Source of the DNA: a virus
Virus record (IMG/VR): IMGVR_UViG_3300037358_000204
Coordinates: 1-42,013 of that record
DNA length: 42,013 nt
Strand: one strand, 5' to 3'
Positions within the stretch are counted from its first letter, which is position 1, and each line of letters begins with the position of its first letter. The notes under the pieces were generated by a model that worked only from the letters and a program-made list of their open reading frames with translations, did not search any database and had not been told where the DNA came from. Positions 15,961 through 24,690 of this stretch are shown here, piece after piece. Both the position numbers and the translations under genes were made by a program.

Positions 15961-16157
15961 GGCGTTGCCTCCTTCCCGCCGAACGCCTTCTCCCACGACC
16001 GCCCCAGCAGTTTCAGCGCAAACCCGCTCGCCCGCTGCGCCGCCCACCCCGCCGCCCACACCGCGCCCAGCGGCGCGAACACGCCCGGCACCCCCACCGC
16101 GAGGCACGCCCCGCGCCAGACCCGCCGGCCAATGCATAATTTGGGCTTCATGATCAT
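15957..16157 (-). CDS. Small hydrophobic protein
   Basis: This is a 66-residue protein with a hydrophobic stretch at about residues 14-37 (WRGACLAVGVPGVFAPLGAV) and a basic C-terminus. Two adjacent ATGs (16157 and 16151) are possible starts, and the shorter begins MKPKLCIG. Its stop overlaps the GTG of the minor head gene (GTGA). It has no recognised family. It could be a membrane-associated accessory or simply a coupling leader for the next gene. Confidence 0.6.
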   Translation of the reverse strand: MIMKPKLCIGRRVWRGACLAVGVPGVFAPLGAVWAAGWAAQRASGFALKLLGRSWEKAFGGKEATP

Positions 16158-16232
16158 GGTTCGTCTTCGCTTCCTTCGTTATCTTCGGTAAAATTGTTTT
16201 GGTGATTTTTGTGGCTAACCTCCCCGGCCGTT
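16158..16232. repeat. Phrase repeats of GAAG and CACAAAAA type
   Basis: On the minus strand this gap reads GTTAGCCACAAAAATCACC and then ACCGAAGATAACGAAGGAAG up to the start codon. It is a clear periodic CGAAG repeat and another copy of the TTAGCCACAAAAA phrase. Confidence 0.6.
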
Positions 16233-16688
16233 TCAGAGTCCATCAAACTCCCGCCCCCGCAGCTTCCGCCCGGGGTTGACCGTCCGCATGAAGCCGCCCG
16301 TCACCGGCTGCGTCGGCGCCAGTTCCGCGCTGTCCGGCTGCGTGATCGCCAGCAGCCCGCGCTTCACGTCGTTGAACGTCGCCAGCGCCGCCTTGTTCGC
16401 GTCCCGCCGGTCTGGGGTCAGCAGCGTCGCCACCGGCAGCGTCTTCAGCAGCGCGAAGATCGTCCGGTCCGTCACCGCCGTCACCAGCTCCGGGGGCACC
16501 GCCGGCGCTGTCGCCATTTGGTTCTTGTCGTTCGCGCCCACGTACCCCCGCGCCTCGTTCGCCATCCGCGTCAGGAAATTCGCGCAGTCGGTCGCGTACG
16601 TCGGCTTGTACTTCGCCAATGCCGTCGTCTCGACCGGCAGCAAATTTGCCAGCACGTCGCTCGCCGCCATCATGATCCAGTTGGGCAT
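16233..16688 (-). CDS. Head-tail connector candidate (gp36-like)
   Basis: This is a 151-residue protein starting MPNWIMMAASDVLANL. The helix-rich first half (KYKPTYATDCANFLTRMANE) and the size are like the gp36/DUF1320 class of head completion proteins, and it lies where Mu has gp36 (gpJ), two genes after the major capsid. The middle holds LLKTLPVATLLTPDRRDANK. No membrane segment or known catalytic motif is seen. The assignment comes mostly from size and gene order. Confidence 0.62.
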   Translation of the reverse strand: MPNWIMMAASDVLANLLPVETTALAKYKPTYATDCANFLTRMANEARGYVGANDKNQMATAPAVPPELVTAVTDRTIFALLKTLPVATLLTPDRRDANKAALATFNDVKRGLLAITQPDSAELAPTQPVTGGFMRTVNPGRKLRGREFDGL

Positions 16689-16799
16689 GTTCTTGGTTTC
16701 GGATTTTTATCGGATTCGTTTTCGCGCTTTCTCGGGGCAAAAATTCTCCCGCCGCCGCCGGGGCTCGGACCCGGCGCGCGCGGTGGTTCGGCGCGCGGC
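16689..16799. other. 111-bp gap with degenerate phrases
   Basis: On the plus strand it reads TTTCGGATTTTTATCGG, TTTTCGCGCTTTCTCGGGG and CAAAAATTCTCCCGCC, then a GC-rich stretch next to the 3' end of the upstream gene. No gene, promoter or terminator is visible. Confidence 0.45.
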
Positions 16800-17192
16800 C
16801 TAGAGCCGCGCCTGCGCCGCTTCCCGCGCTTGCCGTTGGCGCTGCTTGCGCTCGGCCTCGGCTTTCCAGACCGGCGCCATCTTCTTGTTGTGCGCGAGTT
16901 GCTTGCGCACCAGCACGACGGCGTCCTCGCGGTCCATGCCGGCCTTCACCTTCGCCGCCACCAGGCGCTCGAACTCGGGATCGGCCGCGCCCCCGCCCTG
17001 CCGCAGCGCCTCGATGGTGGCGAGGATGTCCTCGGTCGGGGTCCCGGGCGGCAGCCCGAGCGTTTCGGCGATGCGCGCCAGTTCCGCGGGTGTCGCCGGC
17101 GCGGTGGTCGTCGCCGTGCCGGCGGCCGCGCCGGCGGGAGGAGTTTCGGCGTCGGGCGCCGTCTCCTTGGGTGTGGATGTTTTCGTGGGCAT
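16800..17192 (-). CDS. Unknown protein after major capsid (gp35 position)
   Basis: This is a 130-residue protein. The N-terminal 40 residues are Thr/Pro/Ala-rich and probably disordered. The remainder is helical, with a recognisable block FERLVAAKVKAGMDREDAV, and ends in a highly charged, basic helix (AERKQRQRQAREAAQARL). Position directly after the major capsid matches Mu gp35, but the sequence itself is not diagnostic. A role in head assembly is likely from context. Confidence 0.65.
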   Translation of the reverse strand: MPTKTSTPKETAPDAETPPAGAAAGTATTTAPATPAELARIAETLGLPPGTPTEDILATIEALRQGGGAADPEFERLVAAKVKAGMDREDAVVLVRKQLAHNKKMAPVWKAEAERKQRQRQAREAAQARL

Positions 17193-17235
17193 GACTTTAA
17201 TTTTTTGAGGGTTGGGATTTTTTGGAATGAAAGGG

Positions 17236-17272
17236 CCCTCCGAAGTCCGGCGGCTGCCGGACGAAGGAGGGG
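17236..17272. repeat. REP-like hairpin 2
   Basis: Two 15-bp arms, 17237-17251 (CCTCCGAAGTCCGGC) and 17256-17270 (GCCGGACGAAGGAGG), with a GGCT loop pair except for a 3-nt internal mismatch. It lies between the major capsid gene and the next gene, so it may lower downstream expression or protect the capsid message. Confidence 0.8.
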
Positions 17273-17281
17273 AGGTCAGGC

Positions 17282-18337
17282 TTAGCTCTCGTCAATCGTG
17301 AGCGCCTGGATGCCTTGCGAATCGCAGAGCACGGTGTAGCAGTAGTGCTCCACCATGATCTCCGTGAACTTGGCGTGCTCCTTGATGTAGATGCGGAAGG
17401 GCGTGCCGCCTTCCGTCGGGCTAATGAACCGTTTCAGGTTCGAGGGGTCTTCCTGCGTCACCCCCGGCTGCGCGAAGAAGGCAATCGCCTCCAGGTTCAG
17501 GATGCGGGATTTCGCGCTCACGCTCGACTGGTAGCGCGGCGTGAACACCATGATCGCATCGAGCAGGAGCTTCGCCGCCAGTTGCTGGACGGTGTAGCCG
17601 GCCGGAATGTAGGCGCCGCCGTAGTTGTTCTGCGCCTCGTAGCAGGCCTGCCGTTGCGCCCACGCGCCCAGGCCGTAAACCGCCCGGTTCGGCACAATGC
17701 CCGCGTCGTCGCCCGCCGCTAGGATCGCCGTGCGCATGTCGTTGTCCGGGTTTTCCTGCGTGCCGTCCGTCTTCCAGTGCACGGTCGCGTTCACCAGCGC
17801 GCTCGCGCTTAGCAGCGTCACCGCCCGGAGCAATTCCGTGCGGTAGAGCCGCGACATCAGCGCCTCCGCATATTGTTCGCGGAAGGCGTCGCTGATCACG
17901 TCGTCATGGTCCACTTTGATCATCAGGCCCTTGTTCAGCGTCTTCGCGCTCACGCTCGACCGCGTCCGCTGGATCGTCTTGAAGGGCTGCCCGATGGCGC
18001 GGATGTCCTGGTTCTCTGTCGTGTCCGCCTGGAAGTATTCCAGGTTCGTGCCTTTCTTGAATTCAAACCGGCGTTGCGGCACCGGCACCGGCGGCGCAAT
18101 GAAGTCCAGAAACGTGTCCAGGCCGCCCGGGTCTTTCCAGCCGACGGTGAAGTCTTGCAGGAAGGCCGGCGCCGTCGCCGCCTCGAAGCGGCTGTCGTTC
18201 GCGACATGGACGATGCCCGATTCCATTTCGCCGCCGCGGCCCGGGTCGGGCCGCACGGCGCCATTGGCCACCAGCGCCAGGGGCGACTGCGGGTCAAGCT
18301 CGGCGACATCGCCGCCGTAAGAAGAATGAATTTTCAT
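17282..18337 (-). CDS. Major capsid protein (HK97-like)
   Basis: This 351-residue protein lies after the protease/scaffold and decoration genes, where the main shell protein is expected. It has a short variable N-terminus, the body begins around FLQDFTVGWKDPGG, then comes VPQRRFEFKKGTNLEYFQ (E-loop-like strands) and a helix at DVISDAFREQYAEALMSR. It ends with a beta-rich domain (KEHAKFTEIMVEHYCYTVLC). This matches the length and helix/strand order of Mu-type major head subunits. It probably matures by cleavage by the neighbouring protease. A REP-like hairpin follows the gene. Confidence 0.82.
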   Translation of the reverse strand: MKIHSSYGGDVAELDPQSPLALVANGAVRPDPGRGGEMESGIVHVANDSRFEAATAPAFLQDFTVGWKDPGGLDTFLDFIAPPVPVPQRRFEFKKGTNLEYFQADTTENQDIRAIGQPFKTIQRTRSSVSAKTLNKGLMIKVDHDDVISDAFREQYAEALMSRLYRTELLRAVTLLSASALVNATVHWKTDGTQENPDNDMRTAILAAGDDAGIVPNRAVYGLGAWAQRQACYEAQNNYGGAYIPAGYTVQQLAAKLLLDAIMVFTPRYQSSVSAKSRILNLEAIAFFAQPGVTQEDPSNLKRFISPTEGGTPFRIYIKEHAKFTEIMVEHYCYTVLCDSQGIQALTIDES

Positions 18338-18388
18338 GTTGGATTTGGTCTTGAGTTGAGTTGGTTAAGGTTGCGCAACCCGCGAGGG

Positions 18389-19174
18389 TTACAGGAACAT
18401 CAGTTCCACCGGCACGTCCGCGCCGGATTGGATCGCCGCGATGGCCACCCACGCCGCGTTCAGGTTGGCGATCAGCGCGGCCGCCTGCGCCGCGGTGAAC
18501 CCGTAGGGAGTCGAATTCGTCGGCGTGGTCGTCGCCACCGCCGTCGGAATCGTGATTGCCGCCAGGATGCACACCGGCACCGGCGGGCTCGGCGCCACCG
18601 CCACGTAATTCCCCGCGGTCGCTTCCGCGAAGGCGGCGATGCCCACCCGCCAGCACAGCGCCGTCGCGCCCGTCGGCCGCGGCACCACGTTGCCCGCGCC
18701 GTCCGAGTACACGTCCCCGCCCTCCGTCACCGCCGTCGCGCCCACGATCATCGGCAGAAACCCTTGCGCGCCGCCGAGCAGGTACACCGTCACCGGCACG
18801 TCCGTGTTGTTGGCGTCGTATTCGTCAAAACACACGCCGATGGGCTTGTCGCCCACCGCCGCGCACGCCGACACCGTCCCCGCCGTGCCGCTCTCCTTTA
18901 CCAGCATCCACGGCGTGGTCACGCTGTCGTCCACCAGGAAGCTGCGCGAGGTGTTGTTCATCCATTCCGGCAGCATCGAATTGCAGACGATGGTAAGTTT
19001 TTGCCGGGCGCCGAAGCGGAAGGGCGCCGTTTGCAGTTTGCGCCACAAGCGCAAGGTTCGCGGCAGTTTCACGGCCAGCCACACGGCGGCCAGGTACGCG
19101 AGCACCAGCAGCGCGCAGAAGGCGCCGGCGTGGCTCGGGGAATTGAGATCGAACAGGAACAGGATCGTTTTCAT
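18389..19174 (-). CDS. Capsid decoration protein with N-terminal membrane-like segment
   Basis: This is a 261-residue protein. Residues 72-200 look like a phage head decoration domain (DUF2190 type): MNNTSRSFLVDDSVTTPW, GDKPIGVCFDEYD, VYLLGGAQGFLPM and a late AEATAGNYVAVAPS. This domain binds on the capsid surface. In front of it is an unexpected hydrophobic helix (about residues 17-37, AGAFCALLVLAYLAAVWLAV) followed by a basic linker. The codons of this extension look normal for the phage, so it is probably translated, although ATGs at codons 67 and 72 could give the decoration domain alone. A C-terminal helical extension (FTAAQAAALIANLNAAWVAI) resembles a trimerisation helix. Confidence 0.72.
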   Translation of the reverse strand: MKTILFLFDLNSPSHAGAFCALLVLAYLAAVWLAVKLPRTLRLWRKLQTAPFRFGARQKLTIVCNSMLPEWMNNTSRSFLVDDSVTTPWMLVKESGTAGTVSACAAVGDKPIGVCFDEYDANNTDVPVTVYLLGGAQGFLPMIVGATAVTEGGDVYSDGAGNVVPRPTGATALCWRVGIAAFAEATAGNYVAVAPSPPVPVCILAAITIPTAVATTTPTNSTPYGFTAAQAAALIANLNAAWVAIAAIQSGADVPVELMFL

Positions 19175-19227
19175 TTTCAGTTGGATTGAAGGTTGGGTTG
19201 AAGTGGATTGGCCGGCCCGCGCGCCGT

Positions 19228-20490
19228 TCAGGCGCCGGCCCCGCGCTCGGCGAAGAGCCCCGCAAATTCGGGGTCCGTCTTCATGTCGTTCCAGTGGTCC
19301 GCCTGCGACCGGCTCGGGTCGGCGTGATAGCGCCGGTTCCGCTCCGTCGTCAGCTTGCGCGTGGCGTTCGCCGCCGTCGCGTCCGCGCGTTGCGCCGGCG
19401 GCCGGCGCCCGATCACCGTCAGCGCCGCGCCGACTTTGATCTTCGAGAGTTCGTTCGCGGCCGTCTCGAAATTGGCTTCAAACTTCTGCTGCCAGTCGGG
19501 CTGCTCCTTTTTGGTGATGCGCCCGGCTTCCAGCGCCGCGTTCACCAGCTCCGTCGCCGCCTTCTTCCGCGTGGTCGCCGCCGCCGTCTCGGCCTGCGTC
19601 GCCCGCGCGTTCGCGGCCGTCACGTCGCCCTCGGCCTTCTTTTGGCCTTCCCGGGCGGCGTCGCGTTCGGCCGTCAGCGTGGTCGCTTCCGCGCGCGCGT
19701 TCGCGGCCGCGGTTTCGCTGGCGTCGGCCTTCTCGGCCTTGGTCTTCAGATCGCGCACGGCGTGCTCGATCTCCGTTTGCAGCGGAGGCGTTTCGCCCCC
19801 GGCGGTCGCGTTGGCGGCGGCCGTGAGTTGTTCGTCCGTCGCGGCGAGGCCGAGCAGGGACGCAATGGCTTTCAGGATCGGTTTCATGGTGATGGTTTTT
19901 TGGTTGGCCGCGGCCGCCTCCCGGATGTTCGGGTGCGGCGTCAGGCCGAGAGAAAGCATTTCCACCGGGCGAAAATTTCCGTTCGCCAGCTCGCGCATCG
20001 CCCACCGCGGCGAGAAAAACAGCTTGCGCCCCGCCGCCAGCAGCTTGCGGCCGTCCTCGTTGTAGAGGACCCGCCCATAGAGCCCGTCGTCGCGCGTCTC
20101 CATCTCCGGCACGCTGGCGTATTGCGTCTTGTCCTTGTGCCCGTGGGCCGCAAAATGCGGATCGTCCGGATGGCCCAGGTGCACCGGCAGCGCCGCGTTC
20201 GCGCCCGTGAACCAGGCGAACACTTTCTTCACCTTCGCCCGCGCGCTCGACATCGCGTTCACCATCGCCGCCCCGCCCTCCGCGTCCACTTGCTGCCGGT
20301 GGCGGCCGTTCGGGTATTCGCCCCAGGGCACGATCCGCAGCCAGCCGTCCTGCGCGTTCGCCGCGCTCAACACCGGCTGCGTCCCGTCTTCCGTGCCGCT
20401 TAAAATCGCGCTCACGCTGTTGGCCGCTTCCTTGTCCTCCCCGGCTTTGGCGGCGGCGGAGGCCGCGTCGGGTTTGGTTTCATCGTTCAT
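19228..20490 (-). CDS. Head maturation protease fused to scaffold (Mu I/Z-like)
   Basis: This is a 420-residue protein. The first 200 residues are the Mu I-like serine protease, with GWLRIVPWGEYPNG near 49, a strand with FAWFTG, the LPVHLGHPDDP motif around 101-111 and GRKLFFSPRW near 154. After a linker follows a long Ala/Thr/Glu coiled coil (about 230-340) typical of an internal scaffold. An ATG at 19887 (MKPILKAIASLLGLA, codon 202) would give the scaffold alone, as Z does from I in Mu. The protein should cleave itself, the scaffold and the capsid during head maturation. It lies between the portal and the decoration gene. Confidence 0.88.
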   Translation of the reverse strand: MNDETKPDAASAAAKAGEDKEAANSVSAILSGTEDGTQPVLSAANAQDGWLRIVPWGEYPNGRHRQQVDAEGGAAMVNAMSSARAKVKKVFAWFTGANAALPVHLGHPDDPHFAAHGHKDKTQYASVPEMETRDDGLYGRVLYNEDGRKLLAAGRKLFFSPRWAMRELANGNFRPVEMLSLGLTPHPNIREAAAANQKTITMKPILKAIASLLGLAATDEQLTAAANATAGGETPPLQTEIEHAVRDLKTKAEKADASETAAANARAEATTLTAERDAAREGQKKAEGDVTAANARATQAETAAATTRKKAATELVNAALEAGRITKKEQPDWQQKFEANFETAANELSKIKVGAALTVIGRRPPAQRADATAANATRKLTTERNRRYHADPSRSQADHWNDMKTDPEFAGLFAERGAGA

Positions 20491-20548
20491 GGTGAAATCG
20501 AATTTTTGGATCGTCCTGGGTGTTTTGCGTTTTTTCTGGCAAAAATTC

Positions 20549-22321
20549 TTAGACCTTGGCCTCGACGGCCTTGAGTTGCGTTCCCCGCGCCACCGCCCCG
20601 CGCGCCGCCGCCCGCGCCAAAATCGTCTGCATCGCCCGCGCCCCCGCGTGCGATTGCAACACCTCCCGCGCCAGGTGCGGGAAATTCCCGGCCACCGCGT
20701 TGACGTTCGCCATCGTCAGCGGCGCGCCCGAATCGGCCAGCTTCCCGAGGGCCTGCGCCAGCGGTTTGAAATCCTCCCGCAGCCCGGCCGCGAATTTCTC
20801 CCGCGCCGCCGCGTCCTCCTCCGCCGTCGTGACTGGCGAACTCAGTGCCGCCGTGGCGGCATTCGCGCCTTCCTCCGCCGGTGTCAGCGGCTTTTCCAGC
20901 GCCTTCGCCAGCGGATTGCCCGGTCCCGCTCCGGCCGCTCCCTTTTTCCCGGGCATCGCGCCGGGCTGGTTCGGGTCCGGCGCCGTTGGCGCCGGCGGTT
21001 CGACTTCCAGCACGTCGCCGGGATCGTCCGGGTCCGGCGGCGTCAAATTCAAATCTTCATAGGCCGCCTTCTTCGAGACCGGCAGGCTCATCTCCGCCGC
21101 CAGTTGGTAATTCGCCCGCACCGCGCCCGCGTCGCGCCGGTCCGGCGTCAGGATGCGAAATTCCGCCAGCCGCGGCGCGTCCGGCCCGAACGCCCATTGG
21201 CGCACGGGGCGGCAAATTTGATCGTCCACCACCGCCTGGGCCCATTCCGCGTCCGCTTCCGTCAGTAAATCCGCCTCGTCGTGTTGCAGGCTCGCCCCGC
21301 TCGTGTTCACCCGGCTGTGCGTGCTCAGGTCCGCCCCGCGCCATTGCACCGTGAAACACTTGTCGCAGTACTCCACCAGCTTCGGGTAGGGCAGCTCGCC
21401 TTTCGCGTTCAGGTCAATCCCTTCGATCTTCGCATTGATCGAAAACAGCCCGATGAATTCCGCCCCGAATTCCTCCAGGCTCTTCGCGTCCTGCTCCCAC
21501 TGCGGCGTCCCCGGGTTCGCGTCCGTGTGGCCGACGATTCCGGGCATCCCGTTGCGCGAGCAATAAACCGCCCAGTCAATCATCGGATAATGCTTAAACA
21601 GGTAGTAGATCGCGCCGGCCCGCAGTAGCGGCGTGTCCCGCGCCGCCACCAGCCAGCCGTTCGGCTCCAACGGCTTCCCATAATAGCCGCCGAGCGTCGC
21701 CACGTACCGCAGTTCGCCGAACAGATTCTCAAAAAACCACGGGGGCGTGAACCGCGCCTCCAGCCCGAGCATCGGCGCGCCGTCGCTGGTCGTGCCGCTC
21801 TGTGGCGACCAGATCAGTTCGTGCGCCGAGTATTGCATCCCGATGGCGTCGGCCAGGTTCCGCAGCAGCATCGGCAACCCGCCGCGCTGGTTCAGATCGT
21901 ACACGTTCGTCGCCCGCAAATTCTCCAGCGTGTGCCGGAGCGTCGCGGCCTGGAGTTGCGCCTCCTTCGAGCGGTCCAGCGGCGCCACTTCCCAATCCAG
22001 CGCGGCGAGCGAGGAGTGCCGTTTTTCCCGCACCACCTGGAGCGTCGGGTCGTTCCGCGCCATGTCGAACCACATCTTCGTGCATAAGTACAAATACCCG
22101 CGCTCGAACTGATCGTGGTAATCCCGCACCTTCTTCGGCGTGAGGTCAAACAGCGGCATCAACTGCGTGCGGCGGTACAAATCCATCCGCTGCGCCGTGA
22201 TGATCGAGGCGGTTTTCAATTTCTCGCCCGCGCCCCCGCCGCGCCCTTGCGGCACGACTTCGCCGGGCGACGCGACCAGTTTCGCGCCGCCGAGGGCGTT
22301 GGGATCAGTGCTCGCGGCCAT
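20549..22321 (-). CDS. Portal protein (DUF935, Mu gp29-like)
   Basis: This is the portal ring through which DNA is pumped, recognised by the DUF935 pattern. Motifs include FERGYLYLCTKMWFDM, then VREKRHSSLAALDWEVAPL, IGMQYSAHELIW, GGYYGKPLEPNGWLVAARD and YCSRNGMPGIVGHTDAN. It ends in a helical, Ala-rich domain. I start it at the ATG at 22321 (MAASTDPNALGG, 590 residues). An upstream ATG at 22357 would add a signal-peptide-like MKKLFPLLFFLL encoded by AT-rich codons unlike the rest, so I think that part is spacer. The terminase gene ends just upstream, and the protease gene follows after a 58-bp gap. Confidence 0.9.
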   Translation of the reverse strand: MAASTDPNALGGAKLVASPGEVVPQGRGGGAGEKLKTASIITAQRMDLYRRTQLMPLFDLTPKKVRDYHDQFERGYLYLCTKMWFDMARNDPTLQVVREKRHSSLAALDWEVAPLDRSKEAQLQAATLRHTLENLRATNVYDLNQRGGLPMLLRNLADAIGMQYSAHELIWSPQSGTTSDGAPMLGLEARFTPPWFFENLFGELRYVATLGGYYGKPLEPNGWLVAARDTPLLRAGAIYYLFKHYPMIDWAVYCSRNGMPGIVGHTDANPGTPQWEQDAKSLEEFGAEFIGLFSINAKIEGIDLNAKGELPYPKLVEYCDKCFTVQWRGADLSTHSRVNTSGASLQHDEADLLTEADAEWAQAVVDDQICRPVRQWAFGPDAPRLAEFRILTPDRRDAGAVRANYQLAAEMSLPVSKKAAYEDLNLTPPDPDDPGDVLEVEPPAPTAPDPNQPGAMPGKKGAAGAGPGNPLAKALEKPLTPAEEGANAATAALSSPVTTAEEDAAAREKFAAGLREDFKPLAQALGKLADSGAPLTMANVNAVAGNFPHLAREVLQSHAGARAMQTILARAAARGAVARGTQLKAVEAKV

Positions 22322-22362
22322 GAGTAGAAAAAATAAAAGTGGAAAGAGTTTTTTCATGGCGA

Positions 22363-23895
22363 TCACGCCGCCGCCCGCGCCGCGCGTCCTCCCCCGCTCG
22401 CCGTCCGGTCTGTTCCGCGCCCCCAGACGCCTTCCCGGCGCTGGTCAAAATTCTGCCGCCGCCGCGCCGCCGTCCGCACCGCCCGCGCCGCAAACCGCTG
22501 CGCGTGGCTGCCCGCGTGCACCGCCAGCGCCAGCGCCCAGAACCGGTCCGCGTGCCCGCTCGCCTCGCCGTCGTGCTCCGCCACGAAGCGGAGGTTCCCC
22601 GCCGCCGTCGTCTCCTTGCGCACTTTCCGCAGGTCCGCGATCACCTGCCGGTCGTTCGGCACCCGCAGCGATTTGTCCTCGAACGCGCTCCGCACCGGAA
22701 AGGCGATCTGCTCCTTCACCGGCCCGGTGAACCGCAGCGCCTCGACTTTGTATTTGCTAAAGCGCTGCTGCGCCCGCTCCGCAAACTGCATTCCCAGCCC
22801 GGTCGCGTCCACGGCCGCCCGCCGCACCGGCAGCCGTTCCATCAGCTCATCGAACGCCCCTTCCTGAAACTCGAACGGCGTCCGCTCCAGTTCGATCACC
22901 ATCCGCGTCAGCAGTACGCCGCCGGTGCGCTCGATCAGCCACAGGACCGTCAGGTCGCGCGTGCGGCCCAGGTCCACGCCGAGAAATAAATCCGCGCTCG
23001 CCGCCGGCCACCATCCGGGCGCAAACAGCCCGCGCCCCGTGCTCGGCCAGCGCCGGAACCATGCCGGCGCCTCCCCGCGCCGCAGGTCGTCGGCGCCCTT
23101 GAACGTGCAGGGGTCAATCAAATCAAACGACAAAAACGCCGCCGCGTCGTCCGCCGGCTGGCACATGTATTCCTGCTGGAACGATTCCTCGTCCGCGCAC
23201 CCGGCCCGGATGAAGTTGAAATACTCGCCCTCATCCATCGCCTGGCGCTCGTCGTCCGCCGGCAGCGTCGCTTGCAGCTTCGCCAAAAAGCCCTGCTCCA
23301 GCGCGTCCGTCAGCGTCACCCGGTGCAGCGAAAATCCTTTCGGGTTCCCTTTGTGCCGTGCTTCGTTCACCAGCGTGTTGAAAAAATTCCCGCTCCCGCG
23401 GTGCGTCGAAATGATCTCCAGCTGCCCTCCCCAGGTGATGCCCGGATACGCGATCTCGTAGAGCGCGCGCGGGTTTGGGTGCAGCGCGAATTCGTCCAGC
23501 ACCCGCGGCCCTTTCTTCCCCGCCTGCGCGTCCATGTTCGAGGAGAGCGAGTTGATGCGCTTCCCGTTGGCAAATTCCAGCACCCGCACCGACCCGCGCC
23601 CGGGCTCCAGCAGGACTTCCCCCAGATCATCACTCACGATCCGCTGCTTGTTCGCCCAGAACTTGCAGTCTTCGATCAGGAGCCGCGCCTGCAAATCGTC
23701 CCGCGAGGTCACCCAAATGTCGAACTTCGCCTCCTCGTCCGCCGTCTTCTCCGTCGCCCGGTACGCCGTGCTCAGCGAGAGCCCGACTTGCCGCGCCTTC
23801 TCCATCAGCTTCAGCCGCGCGCCGTCGTCAATCCACCGCTTTTGATACGGCAGAAAGAACCCCCGCGGGGGCTTGATTTTGGCGCGGCCCGTCAT
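22363..23895 (-). CDS. Terminase large subunit (Mu gp28-like)
   Basis: This 510-residue DNA-packaging motor has an ATPase domain with a Walker-A-like KARQVGLS at 33-40, a strand IWVTSRD and Walker B VLDE at 132-135. Its nuclease domain has acidic residues in GVDLGRTRDLTV (Asp308), AVDATGLG (Asp363) and GHADRFWAL (Asp450). This arrangement is that of Mu gp28. Mu packages headful lengths that include flanking host DNA, so this phage probably does as well. The gene follows the gp27-like small subunit after a repeat gap and is followed closely by the portal. The Ala/Arg-rich C-terminal tail is low complexity. Confidence 0.93.
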   Translation of the reverse strand: MTGRAKIKPPRGFFLPYQKRWIDDGARLKLMEKARQVGLSLSTAYRATEKTADEEAKFDIWVTSRDDLQARLLIEDCKFWANKQRIVSDDLGEVLLEPGRGSVRVLEFANGKRINSLSSNMDAQAGKKGPRVLDEFALHPNPRALYEIAYPGITWGGQLEIISTHRGSGNFFNTLVNEARHKGNPKGFSLHRVTLTDALEQGFLAKLQATLPADDERQAMDEGEYFNFIRAGCADEESFQQEYMCQPADDAAAFLSFDLIDPCTFKGADDLRRGEAPAWFRRWPSTGRGLFAPGWWPAASADLFLGVDLGRTRDLTVLWLIERTGGVLLTRMVIELERTPFEFQEGAFDELMERLPVRRAAVDATGLGMQFAERAQQRFSKYKVEALRFTGPVKEQIAFPVRSAFEDKSLRVPNDRQVIADLRKVRKETTAAGNLRFVAEHDGEASGHADRFWALALAVHAGSHAQRFAARAVRTAARRRQNFDQRREGVWGRGTDRTASGGGRAARAAA

Positions 23896-24102
23896 GTTGA
23901 AAAAGTGTTTTAGTGCTTGGTGTTCTAGTGCTTGGTTCGTTGCGGGCGGGACGCTCGTCGCGTGAAATCTTTTCGCGCCTGCTCGCGCCTTTTTGTGGCT
24001 CTGGTGGGTAGGCGTCTTTGGCGTTTTCGGTGGTGAAAGTTTTTTTGCTTTTCGATGACCAAGGACCAGGGACGAAGGACGATTCGTGACTTCGACTCGT
24101 CG
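23896..24102. repeat. 207-bp composite repeat gap
   Basis: The gap contains phrase C in reverse complement (GTGTTTTAGTGCTTGGTGTT at 23904), the module GGGACGCTCGTCGCGTGAAA (23949-23968), a GCGCCTTTTTGTGGCT phrase, GGCGTCTTTGGCGTTTTCGG and phrase B (GACCAAGGACCAGGGACG at 24057). No gene is visible. Confidence 0.7.
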
Positions 24103-24690
24103 CTACGCCGCCAGCCCCAACTCCTCCCGCAGCGCGTCCTTGGCCGCCTTCGACAGGCCGCCTTTCTTGTGCGCGCGATTCAGCGCCGCCGCCGCCCGCG
24201 CCCGCTGCTCCGCCTCCTTGCGCTCCAGTTCTTCGAGCTGCCGCGTCCGCAGCTTCAGCCGCGATTCGCTCTCCCGCAGCTTCGCCTCCAGCGCCCGCAG
24301 GTCCTCGTCGCCCTTCTTCGCCCGCGCCAGCGCGAACACGAACGCCGTCAAATCCTCGTTCGTCACCTCCGCGCCCGGGTCCGTCAGGAGGTCGAGCATC
24401 CGCTGCGTCCCTACCGCCAACCCCGCCGCCGTCGCGCTCTTCCCGCCCGCCGTCGCCTGCGCCACCAGCTCGGCCGCCGCCTGCTTCTGTTTCAGCTCGG
24501 CCAGGTAGTCCTCGAAGGTCGTCTTCCGAAAATGGATCGCCCGGTCCACCGACAACCGCACCCCGTATTTCGCCAGCACTTCCTGAATCTGCTTCCCCGT
24601 CGGCTTCGCCGCCAGCGCGCGCAACTCCTCCAGCAGCTTTAAAAGCTGCGGTTCGGGCAGTTGCGCCTGCGCTTTGTTGGCTCGGGCCAT
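24103..24690 (-). CDS. DUF3486 protein (Mu gp27-like, small terminase candidate)
   Basis: This 195-residue protein belongs to the DUF3486 family. The region SVDRAIHFRKTTFEDYLAEL near 48-67 and the long C-terminal coiled coil (ESRLKLRTRQLEELERKE) are typical, and so is the position immediately before the terminase large subunit. In Mu-like phages it is believed to be the DNA-recognition small terminase. The length is normal. The protein is rich in Ala, Lys and Glu and has no membrane segment. Its ATG at 24690 follows a CGAAACGCGAAAC phrase repeat with no Shine-Dalgarno. Confidence 0.85.
   Translation of the reverse strand: MARANKAQAQLPEPQLLKLLEELRALAAKPTGKQIQEVLAKYGVRLSVDRAIHFRKTTFEDYLAELKQKQAAAELVAQATAGGKSATAAGLAVGTQRMLDLLTDPGAEVTNEDLTAFVFALARAKKGDEDLRALEAKLRESESRLKLRTRQLEELERKEAEQRARAAAALNRAHKKGGLSKAAKDALREELGLAA

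Noticed and set aside
22322-22357. Signal peptide on the portal protein (MKKLFPLLFFLL)
   Set aside because: AT-rich codons unlike the gene body, and an ATG directly after it gives a normal portal N-terminus. It is more likely spacer.
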